Below the pieces are notes generated by a model that was not told the origin of the DNA, made no database searches, and saw only the letters and a program-made list of their open reading frames with translations. From positions 1-32,188 of the forward strand of contig JACJJN010000032.1 of the NCBI GenBank assembly GCA_016899975.1: a stretch of DNA of 32,188 nucleotides, given 5' to 3'. Source of the DNA: Lacrimispora saccharolytica (GTDB taxonomy: Bacteria; Bacillota; Clostridia; Lachnospirales; Lachnospiraceae). The translations under genes and the position numbers were made by a program. Numbering within the stretch: position 1 is the first letter of the stretch; each line of letters opens with the position of its first letter. Below, in pieces: positions 7,537 to 16,594 of this stretch.

Positions 7537-9681
7537 TTATCTGTTCGTGCAGCGATATAATTCCCCATCACGCCACTCAATATCATAAATCTCTCCGCCC
7601 CTTGCACGAAGCCCCGTAATCCTGCCGTTCTTCCACGTTTTCGGCAGGGCAGGGAGAAGCTTTGCCTTACCGTTATGACTCTGCAAAAGCATTTCTGCAA
7701 TTCCGGAAACAAGCCCGAAATTGCCATCGATCTGGAACGGCGGATGATTATCGAACAGATTGGGAAGCATTGAGCTTTTCAGCAGGGCAGCAATATTTTC
7801 ATAGCATTTGTCACCATCACCAAGCCTTGCCCACATATTGATAATCCAGGCTCTTGACCATCCTGTGTGACCGCCGCCGTTTGACAGCCTGCGTTCCAGC
7901 GTTTTTCTTGCGGCCGCAAGCAGCTCTTCGCTGTTTTCACAATCAAAAAACTGTTTTCCCGGGTAGAGCGCAAACAGGTGCGAAATGTGGCGGTGGCCAA
8001 TTTCGATTTCTTCATAAGGCTCCGCCCACTCCTGAATGGTACCGTTCGTTTCAATCTGAGGCTTGGGGAGTTTTTCAAGTATAGCCGTGTAACGCTTGAT
8101 TTCGTCATCCTCAAGCATTCCCGTTTCAATAAGTCCGCGGAACAGTTCGTACAAAATCTGCGCATCCATAGACGCACCCTCACACAGATTTCCATGTTCA
8201 CCATTTGAAAGAAGATAGGAATTTTCAGGAGAGGTTGTGGGCGATACCACAAGCTGGCCTTTATCATTTTCAATCAACGTATCTTCAAAGAAAAGTGCGG
8301 CTTCCTTAATGATGGGCAGATACTCTGAAAGGAAGTTTTTATCGCCCGTATAACGGTAATGTTCAAAAATATGGAGACAAAGCCATGCAGCACCCATTTG
8401 CCAGTAAGTCGAAGACGGCCAGGTATCCTGCGGCGCACAGTCTCCCCACAGATCGGTGTTGTGGTAAGCCATCCAGCCTCTTGCACCGTACATTTTTTCC
8501 GCGACATGTTTTCCGTTGTCAACCATTCGCTTTATGTGATCGAACAATGGTTTGTGAAGTTCGGAAAGACCTGTATTTTCCGCACACCAATAGTTCATCT
8601 GAGTGTTAATGTTTATGGTATATTTGCTGTCCCATACGGGAGTAAAACTGTCGTTCCATATTCCCTGTAAATTTGCGGGCAGACTGCCCTCACGACTGGA
8701 AGCAATCAGCAAATATCTGCCGTAAGCAAAGGCAAGATTGATAAGGCCATTATCCTCGCCGCCGCTTTTTATTCTTTCAAGCCTTTCATCCGTCGGAAGA
8801 TCGCTTTTATCCTCACATTCGATTGATAAGATACAGCGGTTCATAAGCTCCGAAACATCCGCGACATGCCGCTTTTTCAGTTCTTCATAGCCCAGCTTTT
8901 CTGCCTGATCAAGCGCTTTTACAGCTTCTTCCAGATAGTTGTCACAATAAAAACTCGTCTGCGAGGTCATAAGTATTTCTGCGTTTCCGTCGCAGTGAAG
9001 CGTTCTTCCCTTTATATAAGGATTTCCGCTTACAGCGCGGATTACAAGGCAGTATTTCACGCCGTCTGCTCCCGCCTGCCCCTCCATGCACAGAGTATTT
9101 TCTGACAGCTTATATATTTTTTCACAATAAACGGCGCGTTCCATGATAATACGCAGAGGTGTGCCCTCACATTTTACCGCCATGACCTTGTCCGGGCAGG
9201 AAAGAAAACTTTCGCGGCAAAAATGCATGCTGTTCTTTGTATAACTTACAGTATGTATGCCCTTTTCTATATCCAGTTCACGCTTGTAATCCGGAAGTGT
9301 CTCAACCCGGTTAAGCTGTTCGCTCCAGTAATCGCGGAGCCCGAGAAAATATATCCGTTCGTCGCTTTCGGGAATAAAAAACACATCCGCAAGAGGCTCG
9401 TAATGGCTCTGATAATCGGGAACCGCGGCAACCGTTTCGTTGGCAAGCTCTTCCGCCGCACGTATTTTCCCCTCACGGATCAGCCGTTGTATCACAGGAA
9501 TATTTTCTTTTGCATCAGGATTTATCCTGTCACGAAAACCGCCCCACCATATGCTGTCGTTGTTAAGCTGAAAACGGTCTATCACAGTACCGCCAAAACA
9601 CATTGCTCCCATAACGCCATTGCCTACAGGGAGGGCTTTATTCCAATTGTCAGCAGGCGCCTTATACCATAATGTATCCAT
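7537..9681 (-). CDS. GH95 alpha-L-fucosidase, intracellular, 3' end possibly altered
   Basis: A 714-residue glycoside hydrolase of family 95, which releases terminal alpha-1,2-linked fucose (or related alpha-galactose) from glycans such as mucin or milk oligosaccharides by an inverting mechanism. The N-terminal beta domain starts at once (LPVGNGVMGAMCFGG, residues 17-31) and there is no signal peptide, so it is cytoplasmic. The (alpha/alpha)6 barrel holds the expected active-site positions: asparagines N357/N359 in TININTQMNYW, E486 in TTSPENSY, and D652 in PFQIDGNFG. The family usually continues 30-60 residues beyond the IEWRDGEL strand. Here the protein stops eight residues after it, next to mobile-element sequence, so the C-terminal tail may have been replaced. 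AAGGGAAA precedes the ATG. No sugar transporter is adjacent. Confidence 0.92.
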   Translation of the reverse strand: MDTLWYKAPADNWNKALPVGNGVMGAMCFGGTVIDRFQLNNDSIWWGGFRDRINPDAKENIPVIQRLIREGKIRAAEELANETVAAVPDYQSHYEPLADVFFIPESDERIYFLGLRDYWSEQLNRVETLPDYKRELDIEKGIHTVSYTKNSMHFCRESFLSCPDKVMAVKCEGTPLRIIMERAVYCEKIYKLSENTLCMEGQAGADGVKYCLVIRAVSGNPYIKGRTLHCDGNAEILMTSQTSFYCDNYLEEAVKALDQAEKLGYEELKKRHVADVSELMNRCILSIECEDKSDLPTDERLERIKSGGEDNGLINLAFAYGRYLLIASSREGSLPANLQGIWNDSFTPVWDSKYTININTQMNYWCAENTGLSELHKPLFDHIKRMVDNGKHVAEKMYGARGWMAYHNTDLWGDCAPQDTWPSSTYWQMGAAWLCLHIFEHYRYTGDKNFLSEYLPIIKEAALFFEDTLIENDKGQLVVSPTTSPENSYLLSNGEHGNLCEGASMDAQILYELFRGLIETGMLEDDEIKRYTAILEKLPKPQIETNGTIQEWAEPYEEIEIGHRHISHLFALYPGKQFFDCENSEELLAAARKTLERRLSNGGGHTGWSRAWIINMWARLGDGDKCYENIAALLKSSMLPNLFDNHPPFQIDGNFGLVSGIAEMLLQSHNGKAKLLPALPKTWKNGRITGLRARGGEIYDIEWRDGELYRCTNR

Positions 9682-9744
9682 GAATTTTCCCTTTCTGAAA
9701 AACTTATTTTTTTGCTTTCTGGAGCGTATTCGAAACTCCCTTTC

Positions 9745-11085
9745 TCAGCTTGTCTGCTGCTCTTTCCTCCATCGCATAATGATCAACGGAATCTGAAGCG
9801 CCAGCATCGCCACCCATCCGAAGAAATTCGCCCACGCCAGCCGGTCGAACCCGCCGTGCAGGATATGGATCATCAGCCATGCCGAAAAGAAGCGTGCCGA
9901 CATATTCAAAATGGTGCTGATCAGCGTAACTTTCAGATCTCCAAGCCCGCGGAAAAACCCCTGGATCGTATTGGTCGCCGCCGGCATGAGATACATCAGC
10001 GCGATCAGCCGAAGATAAGAAACACCTAGCTGGATCACCTGCTCCGACCCATCGCCGACAAACAGCTGCATGATCGGGCGCGCCCCGAAAAACACCAGCA
10101 CCGCCACCACGGACGTATAGACCAGCTGAATAAGAACCGATGAGAGAAATCCCTGCTTCATCCTCCGGATATTTCCCGCCCCTCTGTTCTGCGCCATAAA
10201 AGTCGTCGTCGCATGGGCGATATTCTGCTGGGGAGTCATGGCAAAATCATCGACCCGGTTGATCGCGGTGAACGCAGCGATAAACGCGACACCCTGCACA
10301 TTCACCACCGTCTGCACACAGATTTTGCCAAGCTGAACGCACATCTGCTGCAGAGCGCTTGTAATTCCATAATTGAATGTCTTCCAGAGAATGGAACCGT
10401 CAAATACCTTCCACTTCTTACCCAGGCAGAGCAACGGAACCTTTTTCCTGATATAGATCAGACAGAAAAGGCAGCACAGCATCTCGCTGAGCACGGTCGC
10501 AGCCGCGCTTCCCAAAACACCCCATCCAAGAACCACCACGAAAAACAGATCGCCGATCACATTCAGCAGCGCGCTGATCATCAGAAAATAAAGGGGCACC
10601 TTACTGTCTCCCAGCGCCCGCAGCGTATTGGAAAAGAAATTGTAGATAAAGGTAAAGATCAATCCCAGAAAGATAATTCTCAGATATCCCTTTGCATCGC
10701 CGATAATATTCTCCGGAACCTGAAGCAGTTCCAGCAGCGGATGGGCAAACACGATCAGAAGAACAGAAATCACCGCCGAAAATCCCAGGCCTCCCAGCAT
10801 CGACGTACTGATCTGCCGTTCCAGAAGGCCGTAATCCTTCGCCCCGTAATGCGTGCTCATCAGGATTCCCGCGCCCATACACATTCCTGTGATAAACAGG
10901 ATCACCATATTCATGATCGGACCTGCGGTCCCAACCGCCGCAAGGGCGTCGTCCCCGACAAATTTTCCTACAATTACAGAGTCCGCCGCATTATAGGTGA
11001 GCTGAAACAGATTTCCAAGCACCAGCGGGATCGTAAACCTTGTAATCTGCGGAATTATTGATCCCTTTGTCATATCCGTAGCCAT
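9745..11085 (-). CDS. MATE-family multidrug/metabolite exporter
   Basis: A 446-residue, twelve-helix MATE transporter (DinF/MepA-like group) that exports cationic compounds using a Na+ or H+ gradient. The N-terminal signature is clear: IPLVLGNLFQLTYNAADSVI, followed by VGKFVGDDALAAVG. The two homologous six-helix halves are both present (second half from about residue 235). The start at 11085 is preferred because GGGAGGAG lies 9 nt upstream; a longer reading from 11172 lacks such a site. A promoter and a structured 5' leader lie upstream at 11161-11237. The substrate cannot be predicted. The preceding ABC operon is separated from it by a strong hairpin, so it is its own transcription unit. 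Confidence 0.9.
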   Translation of the reverse strand: MATDMTKGSIIPQITRFTIPLVLGNLFQLTYNAADSVIVGKFVGDDALAAVGTAGPIMNMVILFITGMCMGAGILMSTHYGAKDYGLLERQISTSMLGGLGFSAVISVLLIVFAHPLLELLQVPENIIGDAKGYLRIIFLGLIFTFIYNFFSNTLRALGDSKVPLYFLMISALLNVIGDLFFVVVLGWGVLGSAAATVLSEMLCCLFCLIYIRKKVPLLCLGKKWKVFDGSILWKTFNYGITSALQQMCVQLGKICVQTVVNVQGVAFIAAFTAINRVDDFAMTPQQNIAHATTTFMAQNRGAGNIRRMKQGFLSSVLIQLVYTSVVAVLVFFGARPIMQLFVGDGSEQVIQLGVSYLRLIALMYLMPAATNTIQGFFRGLGDLKVTLISTILNMSARFFSAWLMIHILHGGFDRLAWANFFGWVAMLALQIPLIIMRWRKEQQTS

Positions 11086-11160
11086 CTTTTTCTTCTCCTC
11101 CCGTTTCTGTTCCATACTGGCAGCACTCTCACCAAACCAGCAAATCATTTCAAATGAATG

Positions 11161-11237
11161 TACCGGAACCATAGCCTTTCAGCTGGCTGAACGGTTTCCG
11201 GTAACCTTATTATATCTCTCCTCCCCCTTGTCTGCAA
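11161..11237 (-). promoter_or_regulatory. MATE exporter promoter and structured 5' leader
   Basis: On the minus strand TTGCAG (11232-11237) and a perfect TATAAT (11209-11214) are 17 nt apart. The expected start point falls at about 11202. From there a nested stem-loop forms: outer arms TACCGGAA/TTCCGGTA (11196-11203 and 11161-11168), inner arms TTCAGC/GCTGAA around 11178-11191. It could be an operator or a leader RNA. It does not match a riboswitch consensus I know. Confidence 0.6.
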
Positions 11238-11329
11238 ATCTTATCTGCGTGAGGAAGCGGGACGTATCGTAATGCTGCACAAAGAATGGCTGGGATTGAC
11301 CTGGAAAAAGTATACGAAAGAGGCGCAAC

Positions 11330-11378
11330 GGACCGTGAGAAATGCAGTCAATTTCTGCATTTCTCACGGTCCCTGTTT
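11330..11378. terminator. 18-bp perfect stem-loop overlapping the end of the ABC operon
   Basis: Arms 11330-11347 and 11355-11372 (starting GGACCGTGAG) pair perfectly around a 7-nt loop. A T-run (CTGTTTTT) follows on the plus-strand side. In the minus direction the flank has only a pyrimidine stretch. The stop codon of the last ATPase gene (11364-11366) lies inside the stem. It probably ends the operon transcript and protects its 3' end. Confidence 0.75.
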
Positions 11379-11990
11379 TTCCAGTGAAATCTGCCTGGTA
11401 CAGACCCAGTCCATCAGTTCCTGGTTATGGCTGACGGCAATCAGGCCGATTCCTCTCCTTTCCACTTCCTTCAGCAGAAAATTCCAGATCTGGCTCTGCG
11501 TGATCAGATCCAACATCGTACTGATCTCATCTGCGATCAGAAACTTTGTCCTCTTTCCCAGTGCTCTGGCAATACTGAATCTTTGCAGTTCGCCTCCGGA
11601 CAGCTCGCCCGGAAAACGATTCAGCCAGTCTGGTTCAATTCCCAGTTCATGGATCACGCGCTCTTCCACCGCGTCACCTTCCAGCAGCACTTCTCTCATG
11701 CGCAGTCTTGGATTCACCGCAAATTCCGGCTGCTGCCAGATCATCTGTACCGGACAGTATCCGCGGTAAGAAGCCAGCGGCTTTCCATCCAGAAGGATTT
11801 CCCCCTGATCCGGCTTCAAATATCCGGAGAGCAGTTTACACAGAGTCGTTTTTCCATAACCGCTGGGAGCCGCCAGACCGACTCTCTCCTTCTGGCTTAC
11901 GGTAAGACTGAAATTCTCCAAAATCTGTCTTCCATCTTCCCGGTAACGGTAAGATACATTTTTTATTTCCAGATTCATCTTATTCTCCAT
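11364..11990 (-). CDS. Peptide/nickel-type ABC importer ATPase (OppF/DppF/NikE-like)
   Basis: A 208-residue ATP-binding subunit. Walker A (APSGYGKTT, 41-49), signature LSGGE (130-134), Walker B (LIADE, 151-155) and the switch histidine H188 are all visible. It lacks the C-terminal oligopeptide extension found on its partner, as is common for short OppF/NikE-type subunits. Walker A has a Tyr at its variable position. The start may be ATG 11990 or ATG 11978; the latter has GGAG 6 nt upstream. It is the last gene of the five-gene operon, 48 nt after the other ATPase, and its stop lies in the terminator stem. Confidence 0.88.
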   Translation of the reverse strand: MENKMNLEIKNVSYRYREDGRQILENFSLTVSQKERVGLAAPSGYGKTTLCKLLSGYLKPDQGEILLDGKPLASYRGYCPVQMIWQQPEFAVNPRLRMREVLLEGDAVEERVIHELGIEPDWLNRFPGELSGGELQRFSIARALGKRTKFLIADEISTMLDLITQSQIWNFLLKEVERRGIGLIAVSHNQELMDWVCTRQISLEKQGP

Positions 11991-12038
11991 TCCGCCGCCT
12001 TCTTCCAGCGGCAAAAATCCTCACAAAACATTGTACCC

Positions 12039-12992
12039 TTATTCCGCATGGATACATCTGACACTGCCGCCGCGAAGCTCTCTCCAGGGAATTTCCTGGC
12101 TGCACGCTCCCGTCCGCTGGCTGCACCTTGGGGCAAACGGGCACCCGGCGGGGAGATCCTTTACATAGGGCTGTGTTCCTTTGATAAACTGAAATCCATG
12201 CTTTGGCATGGCTCTCCACAAAGCCTTGGTATACGGATGGCGCAGCGTTTCTTCCCGTTCAAAATCTTCCACGGCAGCTTCCTCCACGGTCGTTCCCGCA
12301 TAGAAAACCACAATCCTGTCCGCCACCTCCAGGGCAAGTTCCAGGTCGTGGGTGATCACCAGCACACCCGCGCCCATGTCCGCAAGTTCCCGAAAATGTG
12401 CCATCGCACGTTTTGCTACTTTCAGATCCAGTCCGGGCGTCGGCTCATCCGCGATCACCAGCTTCGGGGATTCGATCATCGCGGTGGAAATCAGGACTCT
12501 CCGGTTCATTCCTCCGGAAAGTTCGAAAGGATACAAATCTTCTACCTCTTCTTTCAGTTCATACCGTCGAAAGATTTCCCGCAGTCTGTTTCTGGCCTGA
12601 ATCCCCTTGTCGCCCTTCCGGATCTGCGGTCCGATTTTCATCAGCGGATTCAGATATACCGTACTCTGGGGTACAAGAACAATCTCTTTTCCCCTGATTT
12701 TTTCGATCCTTTTCTGCGTCAGTTCCTCCCCGCAATAGGTGATGGTTCCGCCCATGACCGCATTGTAAGGCAGCACGCCCATAACCCCATGCGCCAGAAG
12801 GCTTTTTCCGGAACCGCTGGAGCCCACGACCGCCACCATCTCTCCCTGACGGACTTCCACATCAAGATTTCGTATGACAGGAAGTTCCGTCTGATGCATT
12901 CCGCGGTCATACTGGGTAAAACGAATGCTCATATTTTCTATTTTCAATATCGGCTCTTTTTCATTCCATGTCTTTTTTGTCTCTTCCATCAT
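12039..12992 (-). CDS. Peptide/nickel-type ABC importer ATPase (OppD/DppD/NikD-like)
   Basis: A 317-residue ATP-binding subunit that forms a heterodimer with the product of the next gene to power uptake. Walker A is GSSGSGKS (57-64), the signature is LSGGM, and Walker B is LVIADEP followed by TPGLDL. The C-terminus has the oligopeptide/dipeptide (oligo_HPY) extension, with the cysteine pattern CPFAPRCSQRTGAC that in this family can hold an iron-sulphur cluster or stabilise the fold. The start is the ATGATG pair at 12992/12989 after AAAGGGAAAG; a longer frame to 13133 would overlap the permease gene and has no ribosome binding site. Confidence 0.9.
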   Translation of the reverse strand: MMEETKKTWNEKEPILKIENMSIRFTQYDRGMHQTELPVIRNLDVEVRQGEMVAVVGSSGSGKSLLAHGVMGVLPYNAVMGGTITYCGEELTQKRIEKIRGKEIVLVPQSTVYLNPLMKIGPQIRKGDKGIQARNRLREIFRRYELKEEVEDLYPFELSGGMNRRVLISTAMIESPKLVIADEPTPGLDLKVAKRAMAHFRELADMGAGVLVITHDLELALEVADRIVVFYAGTTVEEAAVEDFEREETLRHPYTKALWRAMPKHGFQFIKGTQPYVKDLPAGCPFAPRCSQRTGACSQEIPWRELRGGSVRCIHAE

Positions 12993-13021
12993 TATCCGCT
13001 TTCCCTTTCTCTTCCGGAACT

Positions 13022-13846
13022 TTACTGATGTACGCTGTTCGGATCCAGCAGCTTCCTCAGACTTTCCCCCAGTACATAAAACATGATAACGGTTACAACC
13101 AGAAGAATGCCCGGAAACAGCGCCAGCCACCATTTTCCGGTCACCAGATATTTCATCGCCTCGGACAGGATAATGCCGATGGCAGGCTGCTCCGTGGAGA
13201 GACCGAATCCCAGAAACGTGACACTGGATTCATGGAGGATCGCATGGGGAAACAGCAGCACCAGACCTACGAGAAACTGCGGCAGAAGATGCGGCAGCAT
13301 ATGCTTCCTGGCAATGTACCACCTGCTTTTTCCAAGTTTCGCAGAAATCTGAATATACGGACTTTCCTTCAGCTGTATGACTTCCGCCCGGATCAGCCGG
13401 GCAAGAGAAGGCCAGTGGGTCAGCGCCACGCCGATAACGACGCCTTTCAGTCCCTTTCCCAGAGCTACTGAAATCAGGATCAGAAGCAGAATATGGGGCA
13501 CTCCCATGATCAGATCAATGACAAAAGAAATGATGCTGTCCGCGGTTTTTCCCAGGGTCGCTGCCGCGATCCCAAGAACCAGCGCCACCACGGCGCTGAC
13601 CGCCGCCGACACAACACCGATCAGAATACTCATCGAAAGGCCTTTTAACGTGCGCGCCAGCATATCTCTTCCCAGCCAGTCCGTACCAAAGATATAACTC
13701 GAACACGGGGCAAGGTTTTTTCTGGAAAAATCCGTCACTCTTGCCGCCTCCGTGTTCAAATTTCCCAAAACGCAGACAATTACAAGAAAAGCAATCGAGA
13801 AAAAGATTCCGATCATCATCCGCTGTCTTCGATTGAAAAACTTCAT
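13022..13846 (-). CDS. Peptide/nickel-type ABC importer permease (DppC/NikC-like)
   Basis: A 274-residue inner-membrane permease of the binding-protein-dependent transport (BPD_transp_1) family. The N-terminal segment (IGIFFSIAFLVIVCVLG) is the first of six predicted helices. The typical periplasmic stretch with HIFGTDWLGRDML-like sequence is seen here as YIFGTDWLGRDML. The cytoplasmic EAA-type coupling loop lies around residues 168-190 (RLIRAEVIQLKESPYIQ). Its ATG overlaps the stop of the upstream permease gene by 4 nt (ATGA), so the two permeases are translationally coupled and surely form one heterodimeric channel. Confidence 0.93.
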   Translation of the reverse strand: MKFFNRRQRMMIGIFFSIAFLVIVCVLGNLNTEAARVTDFSRKNLAPCSSYIFGTDWLGRDMLARTLKGLSMSILIGVVSAAVSAVVALVLGIAAATLGKTADSIISFVIDLIMGVPHILLLILISVALGKGLKGVVIGVALTHWPSLARLIRAEVIQLKESPYIQISAKLGKSRWYIARKHMLPHLLPQFLVGLVLLFPHAILHESSVTFLGFGLSTEQPAIGIILSEAMKYLVTGKWWLALFPGILLVVTVIMFYVLGESLRKLLDPNSVHQ

Positions 13847-14838
13847 TTTACAGCTCCTCCTCTTCTGATCCGCGGGTCAATCATTCCATAAAGAAGATTG
13901 GCCGCCAGATTTCCGCCGAAGACGATCAGCGCACTGACAATGGTGATCGCCATCAACAGCGGAAGATCGCTGCCAAGTCCCGCCGCCACTGCCGCCTGAC
14001 CAAGGCCCGGATAGGAAAACACTTGTTCCACCAGGACGGATCCACCGAAGATTTCACTGATGGAAGCGAAATGAAGCGTCACCGCTGGAAGCAGCACATT
14101 CCGGAAACCATAATACCGGAACAGCCGCCATCCTTTTTCTCCTCTCATCCTTGCAAACAGCACATAATCGCTCTGCATTACATCGATCATTTTTTCCCGG
14201 GTATGCAGCGCAATGTTGGAAACTCCTGTTATGCTCAATGTCAGCGCAGGAAGCACCGCATGGTAAACTCTGTCCAGAAAGGTCACTCCGCTGGCTTCCA
14301 CACCGATCGGAACACTCAGCCCGATCGGAAAGAGCTGCAGCCAGACACTGAAGATCATCAGAAGCAGCAGCGCCAGCCAGAAGGCCGGAGTGCTGGAGAC
14401 GACAAGACAGTATCCCCGGATCAGCTTGTCCACAAATTTTCCCTGGTTCATTCCGGAGACTACTCCCAACAGGAAACCGAGGACTCCCGAAATGATCCAT
14501 GCGGTGATCATCAGAAACAGCGAATTGGAAAGCTTCACTGCAATCACCTCTGTGACCGGCTGGCGGTACAGCAGGGAAATCCCCATGTCTCCCCGAACGA
14601 AGTCGCCGGCCCAGGACAGATACTGCCGGATCGGAGGGGTATTGACGCCCCAGTACTCCTCCAGCTTCTCTCTCTGTTCCTGACTCATGGTTCCCAGCGC
14701 CGCCTGACCCACGTTTGCCTGCAGCGGATCAATGGGCGATGCCTTCATTAACGCAAAAGTGACCATGCTGATGCAGATGGTCAAAAGAAGGATCCTTATT
14801 AAGTTTTTCCCGATAAACACGATCCAGCGTCTCTTCAT
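13843..14838 (-). CDS. Peptide/nickel-type ABC importer permease (DppB/NikB-like)
   Basis: A 331-residue permease with the classic DppB/NikB start: one membrane helix (ILLLTICISMVTFALM), then the conserved ASPIDPLQANVG block and the EEYWGVNTPPIRQYLSWAGDF motif, followed by five more helices. The coupling loop lies near REKMIDVMQSDYVLFARMRG. The start has GGGGAGG 6 nt upstream. It sits 79 nt after the binding-protein gene. The SPIDP-type start is one I associate with nickel/peptide-like importers, but it does not decide the substrate. Confidence 0.93.
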   Translation of the reverse strand: MKRRWIVFIGKNLIRILLLTICISMVTFALMKASPIDPLQANVGQAALGTMSQEQREKLEEYWGVNTPPIRQYLSWAGDFVRGDMGISLLYRQPVTEVIAVKLSNSLFLMITAWIISGVLGFLLGVVSGMNQGKFVDKLIRGYCLVVSSTPAFWLALLLLMIFSVWLQLFPIGLSVPIGVEASGVTFLDRVYHAVLPALTLSITGVSNIALHTREKMIDVMQSDYVLFARMRGEKGWRLFRYYGFRNVLLPAVTLHFASISEIFGGSVLVEQVFSYPGLGQAAVAAGLGSDLPLLMAITIVSALIVFGGNLAANLLYGMIDPRIRRGGAVK

Positions 14839-14917
14839 TTTTTCCTCCCCACATAAGCAGACTGCCGTTCCGGGAAGGTCGGAAAACTTCCCCGGAGCTG
14901 CAGTCTCTATGACTTCT

Positions 14918-16561
14918 TTATTCCCAGTTCCACTGGTCTACGTTGTTAATGATCGACCACCCGTGTCCGTGGGGATGGATCTTCTGATCCGCGATCTGCA
15001 GTCCGTCTCTCACGAAGTACAGATGATCCACATTGCAGAGCCAGATCCACGGAATATCACCTTCCTGTGTAATGCCCGTCGTACCGTCCCACTGAGCCTT
15101 TTTCCATAACTCATAAGACTCTTCCAGAGAACCGGCCGCCAGTGCCTGATCCATATACTGGTCCACCGCTTCGTTGGCATACGGTGAATATCCTGCCATT
15201 CCAATTCCGCTGTCCGAAAGTGTATGATAAATATTATAAAGCTCCATTGGCGTGTGCGCACCCCATCCCCACATCAGAGGGTCTGACTGCGCTCTGTCGT
15301 ACGCCACATCCCAGCCGACACCCTCTGTGGTGACGCATATTCCAAGCTCTCTCAGCTGGTTCGCCGTATCTTCCGCCAATGCCTGGCGGACAGAATCACC
15401 GGTGCTGAACATCAGTGTAAACTCGGCTTTCACCCCGTCTTTTTCACGGATTCCGTCGCTGCCTTCCTTCCATCCGGCTTCTTCCAGGATTCGCACCGCC
15501 TCTTCCGGATCGTAAGCAACTTCACAGTCCTCGTTGTACCATGGCATCTTGTCGCATACACTGTAGGCGGCGGTTCCGTATCCGTTCAGCACATTGTCGA
15601 TCATTTCCTGACGGTCAATGCCGATGTTGATCGCACGTCTCACGCGGACATCCGCAGTGAATGCGTTTCCGTAGGTAATGCCGTCTTTTTCCTGCGGCTC
15701 AACACACGGCAGGTTAAATCCACGGTTGTCCACCGTATCTACCCGGAACAGTTCATACCCTTCTATCTGCTGGTCGCTGTAGGAAGCAGCCGTATGAGCC
15801 ACATCCACCTGTCCGGACATTGCAGCAGCCAGGGCGGCATCCTCTTCCATAAACAGAACCGTCACTTTCTTCATCTTCGGCGCCTCCCCGTAATACTCCG
15901 GATTAGCCTCGAAAATCACCTGCTGCCCGCGATCCCACTGCTTCATGATATAACGCCCCGAACCGATGGGGTTCTGTCCATAATTCTCATCGTACGCATG
16001 CTCAGGAACGATTCCCACAACCGCCATGGTATACGGCCAGATAGAATACGGCCTTGTCATTCGAAATTCTACCGTCGTATTGTCTGTTGCCACTGCCTCT
16101 TCCAGCATCGTAAAGTCATTGACAGAACTTTTCTCTTTGCAGTTGTTGTACGTAAAAGCCACATCTTCGGCAGTGAGCGGCTCACCATCCGTAAATTTCA
16201 CATCATCCCTGATGGTGACGGTCCATGTCAAACCATCTTCGCTCACGTGATAATCCGTCGCCAGATCCAGTCCGATCTCCAGATCTTGGTTCGTTACCGT
16301 CAGCGTACTCTGGATCAGCGGCTCATGCACATGCTCGCCTGCTCCCCATCCATACGCCGGGTCAAAGCCGGATTCCGGCTCTGAGGTCGTCGGCATAGTG
16401 ACGATCACCTCATCTTTTGTACTTTCCTGTAATCCTTCCTGTACCTTCTCATCAGAAACACCGGACGTCTGTGCGGTCTGTTCCTGGTTCTGTCCGCATC
16501 CGGCAAAAACGCCGGCAGCAAGGGAAAACGCGCAGAGAAACGCGATTATTTTCTTTTTCAT
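14918..16561 (-). CDS. ABC importer substrate-binding lipoprotein (SBP_bac_5)
   Basis: A 547-residue extracytoplasmic solute receptor. The start at 16561 is chosen because GGGAGGAAG lies just upstream. The signal peptide ends in a lipobox (VFAGC, C22), so it is anchored to the outer face of the membrane. The body shows SBP_bac_5 hallmarks: DYHVSEDGLTWTVTIRDDVK, FTDGEPLTAEDVAFTY, PIGSGRYIMKQW, and the RRAINIGIDRQEMI motif. The family binds oligopeptides, dipeptides, nickel or opine-like chelates. A C-terminal histidine cluster (HPHGHGW) could contact a metal, which would favour a metal-chelate substrate, but this is speculative. It is the first gene of the operon, with its own promoter upstream. 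Confidence 0.92.
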   Translation of the reverse strand: MKKKIIAFLCAFSLAAGVFAGCGQNQEQTAQTSGVSDEKVQEGLQESTKDEVIVTMPTTSEPESGFDPAYGWGAGEHVHEPLIQSTLTVTNQDLEIGLDLATDYHVSEDGLTWTVTIRDDVKFTDGEPLTAEDVAFTYNNCKEKSSVNDFTMLEEAVATDNTTVEFRMTRPYSIWPYTMAVVGIVPEHAYDENYGQNPIGSGRYIMKQWDRGQQVIFEANPEYYGEAPKMKKVTVLFMEEDAALAAAMSGQVDVAHTAASYSDQQIEGYELFRVDTVDNRGFNLPCVEPQEKDGITYGNAFTADVRVRRAINIGIDRQEMIDNVLNGYGTAAYSVCDKMPWYNEDCEVAYDPEEAVRILEEAGWKEGSDGIREKDGVKAEFTLMFSTGDSVRQALAEDTANQLRELGICVTTEGVGWDVAYDRAQSDPLMWGWGAHTPMELYNIYHTLSDSGIGMAGYSPYANEAVDQYMDQALAAGSLEESYELWKKAQWDGTTGITQEGDIPWIWLCNVDHLYFVRDGLQIADQKIHPHGHGWSIINNVDQWNWE

Positions 16562-16594
16562 TCCTCTTCCTCCCAAAATATTTGAACTATATAA

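Noticed and set aside
10213-11061. A 282-codon plus-strand open frame inside the first MATE gene
   Set aside because: It is a His/Gln/Arg-rich antisense reading of a membrane protein.
11161-11203. Riboswitch (guanidine or other) before the MATE gene
   Set aside because: No conserved ACGR loops or other known consensus was found; kept only as an unnamed leader structure.
11427-13028. A 533-codon plus-strand open frame across the ABC ATPase genes
   Set aside because: It is antisense to two genes with full Walker and signature motifs; its own translation is low-complexity, rich in His, Gln, Arg and Ser, with no domain.
14918-16561. Assigning the ABC importer firmly to nickel because of the HPHGHGW tail
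   Set aside because: A few histidines are not decisive, and peptide-binding relatives have the same overall motifs.
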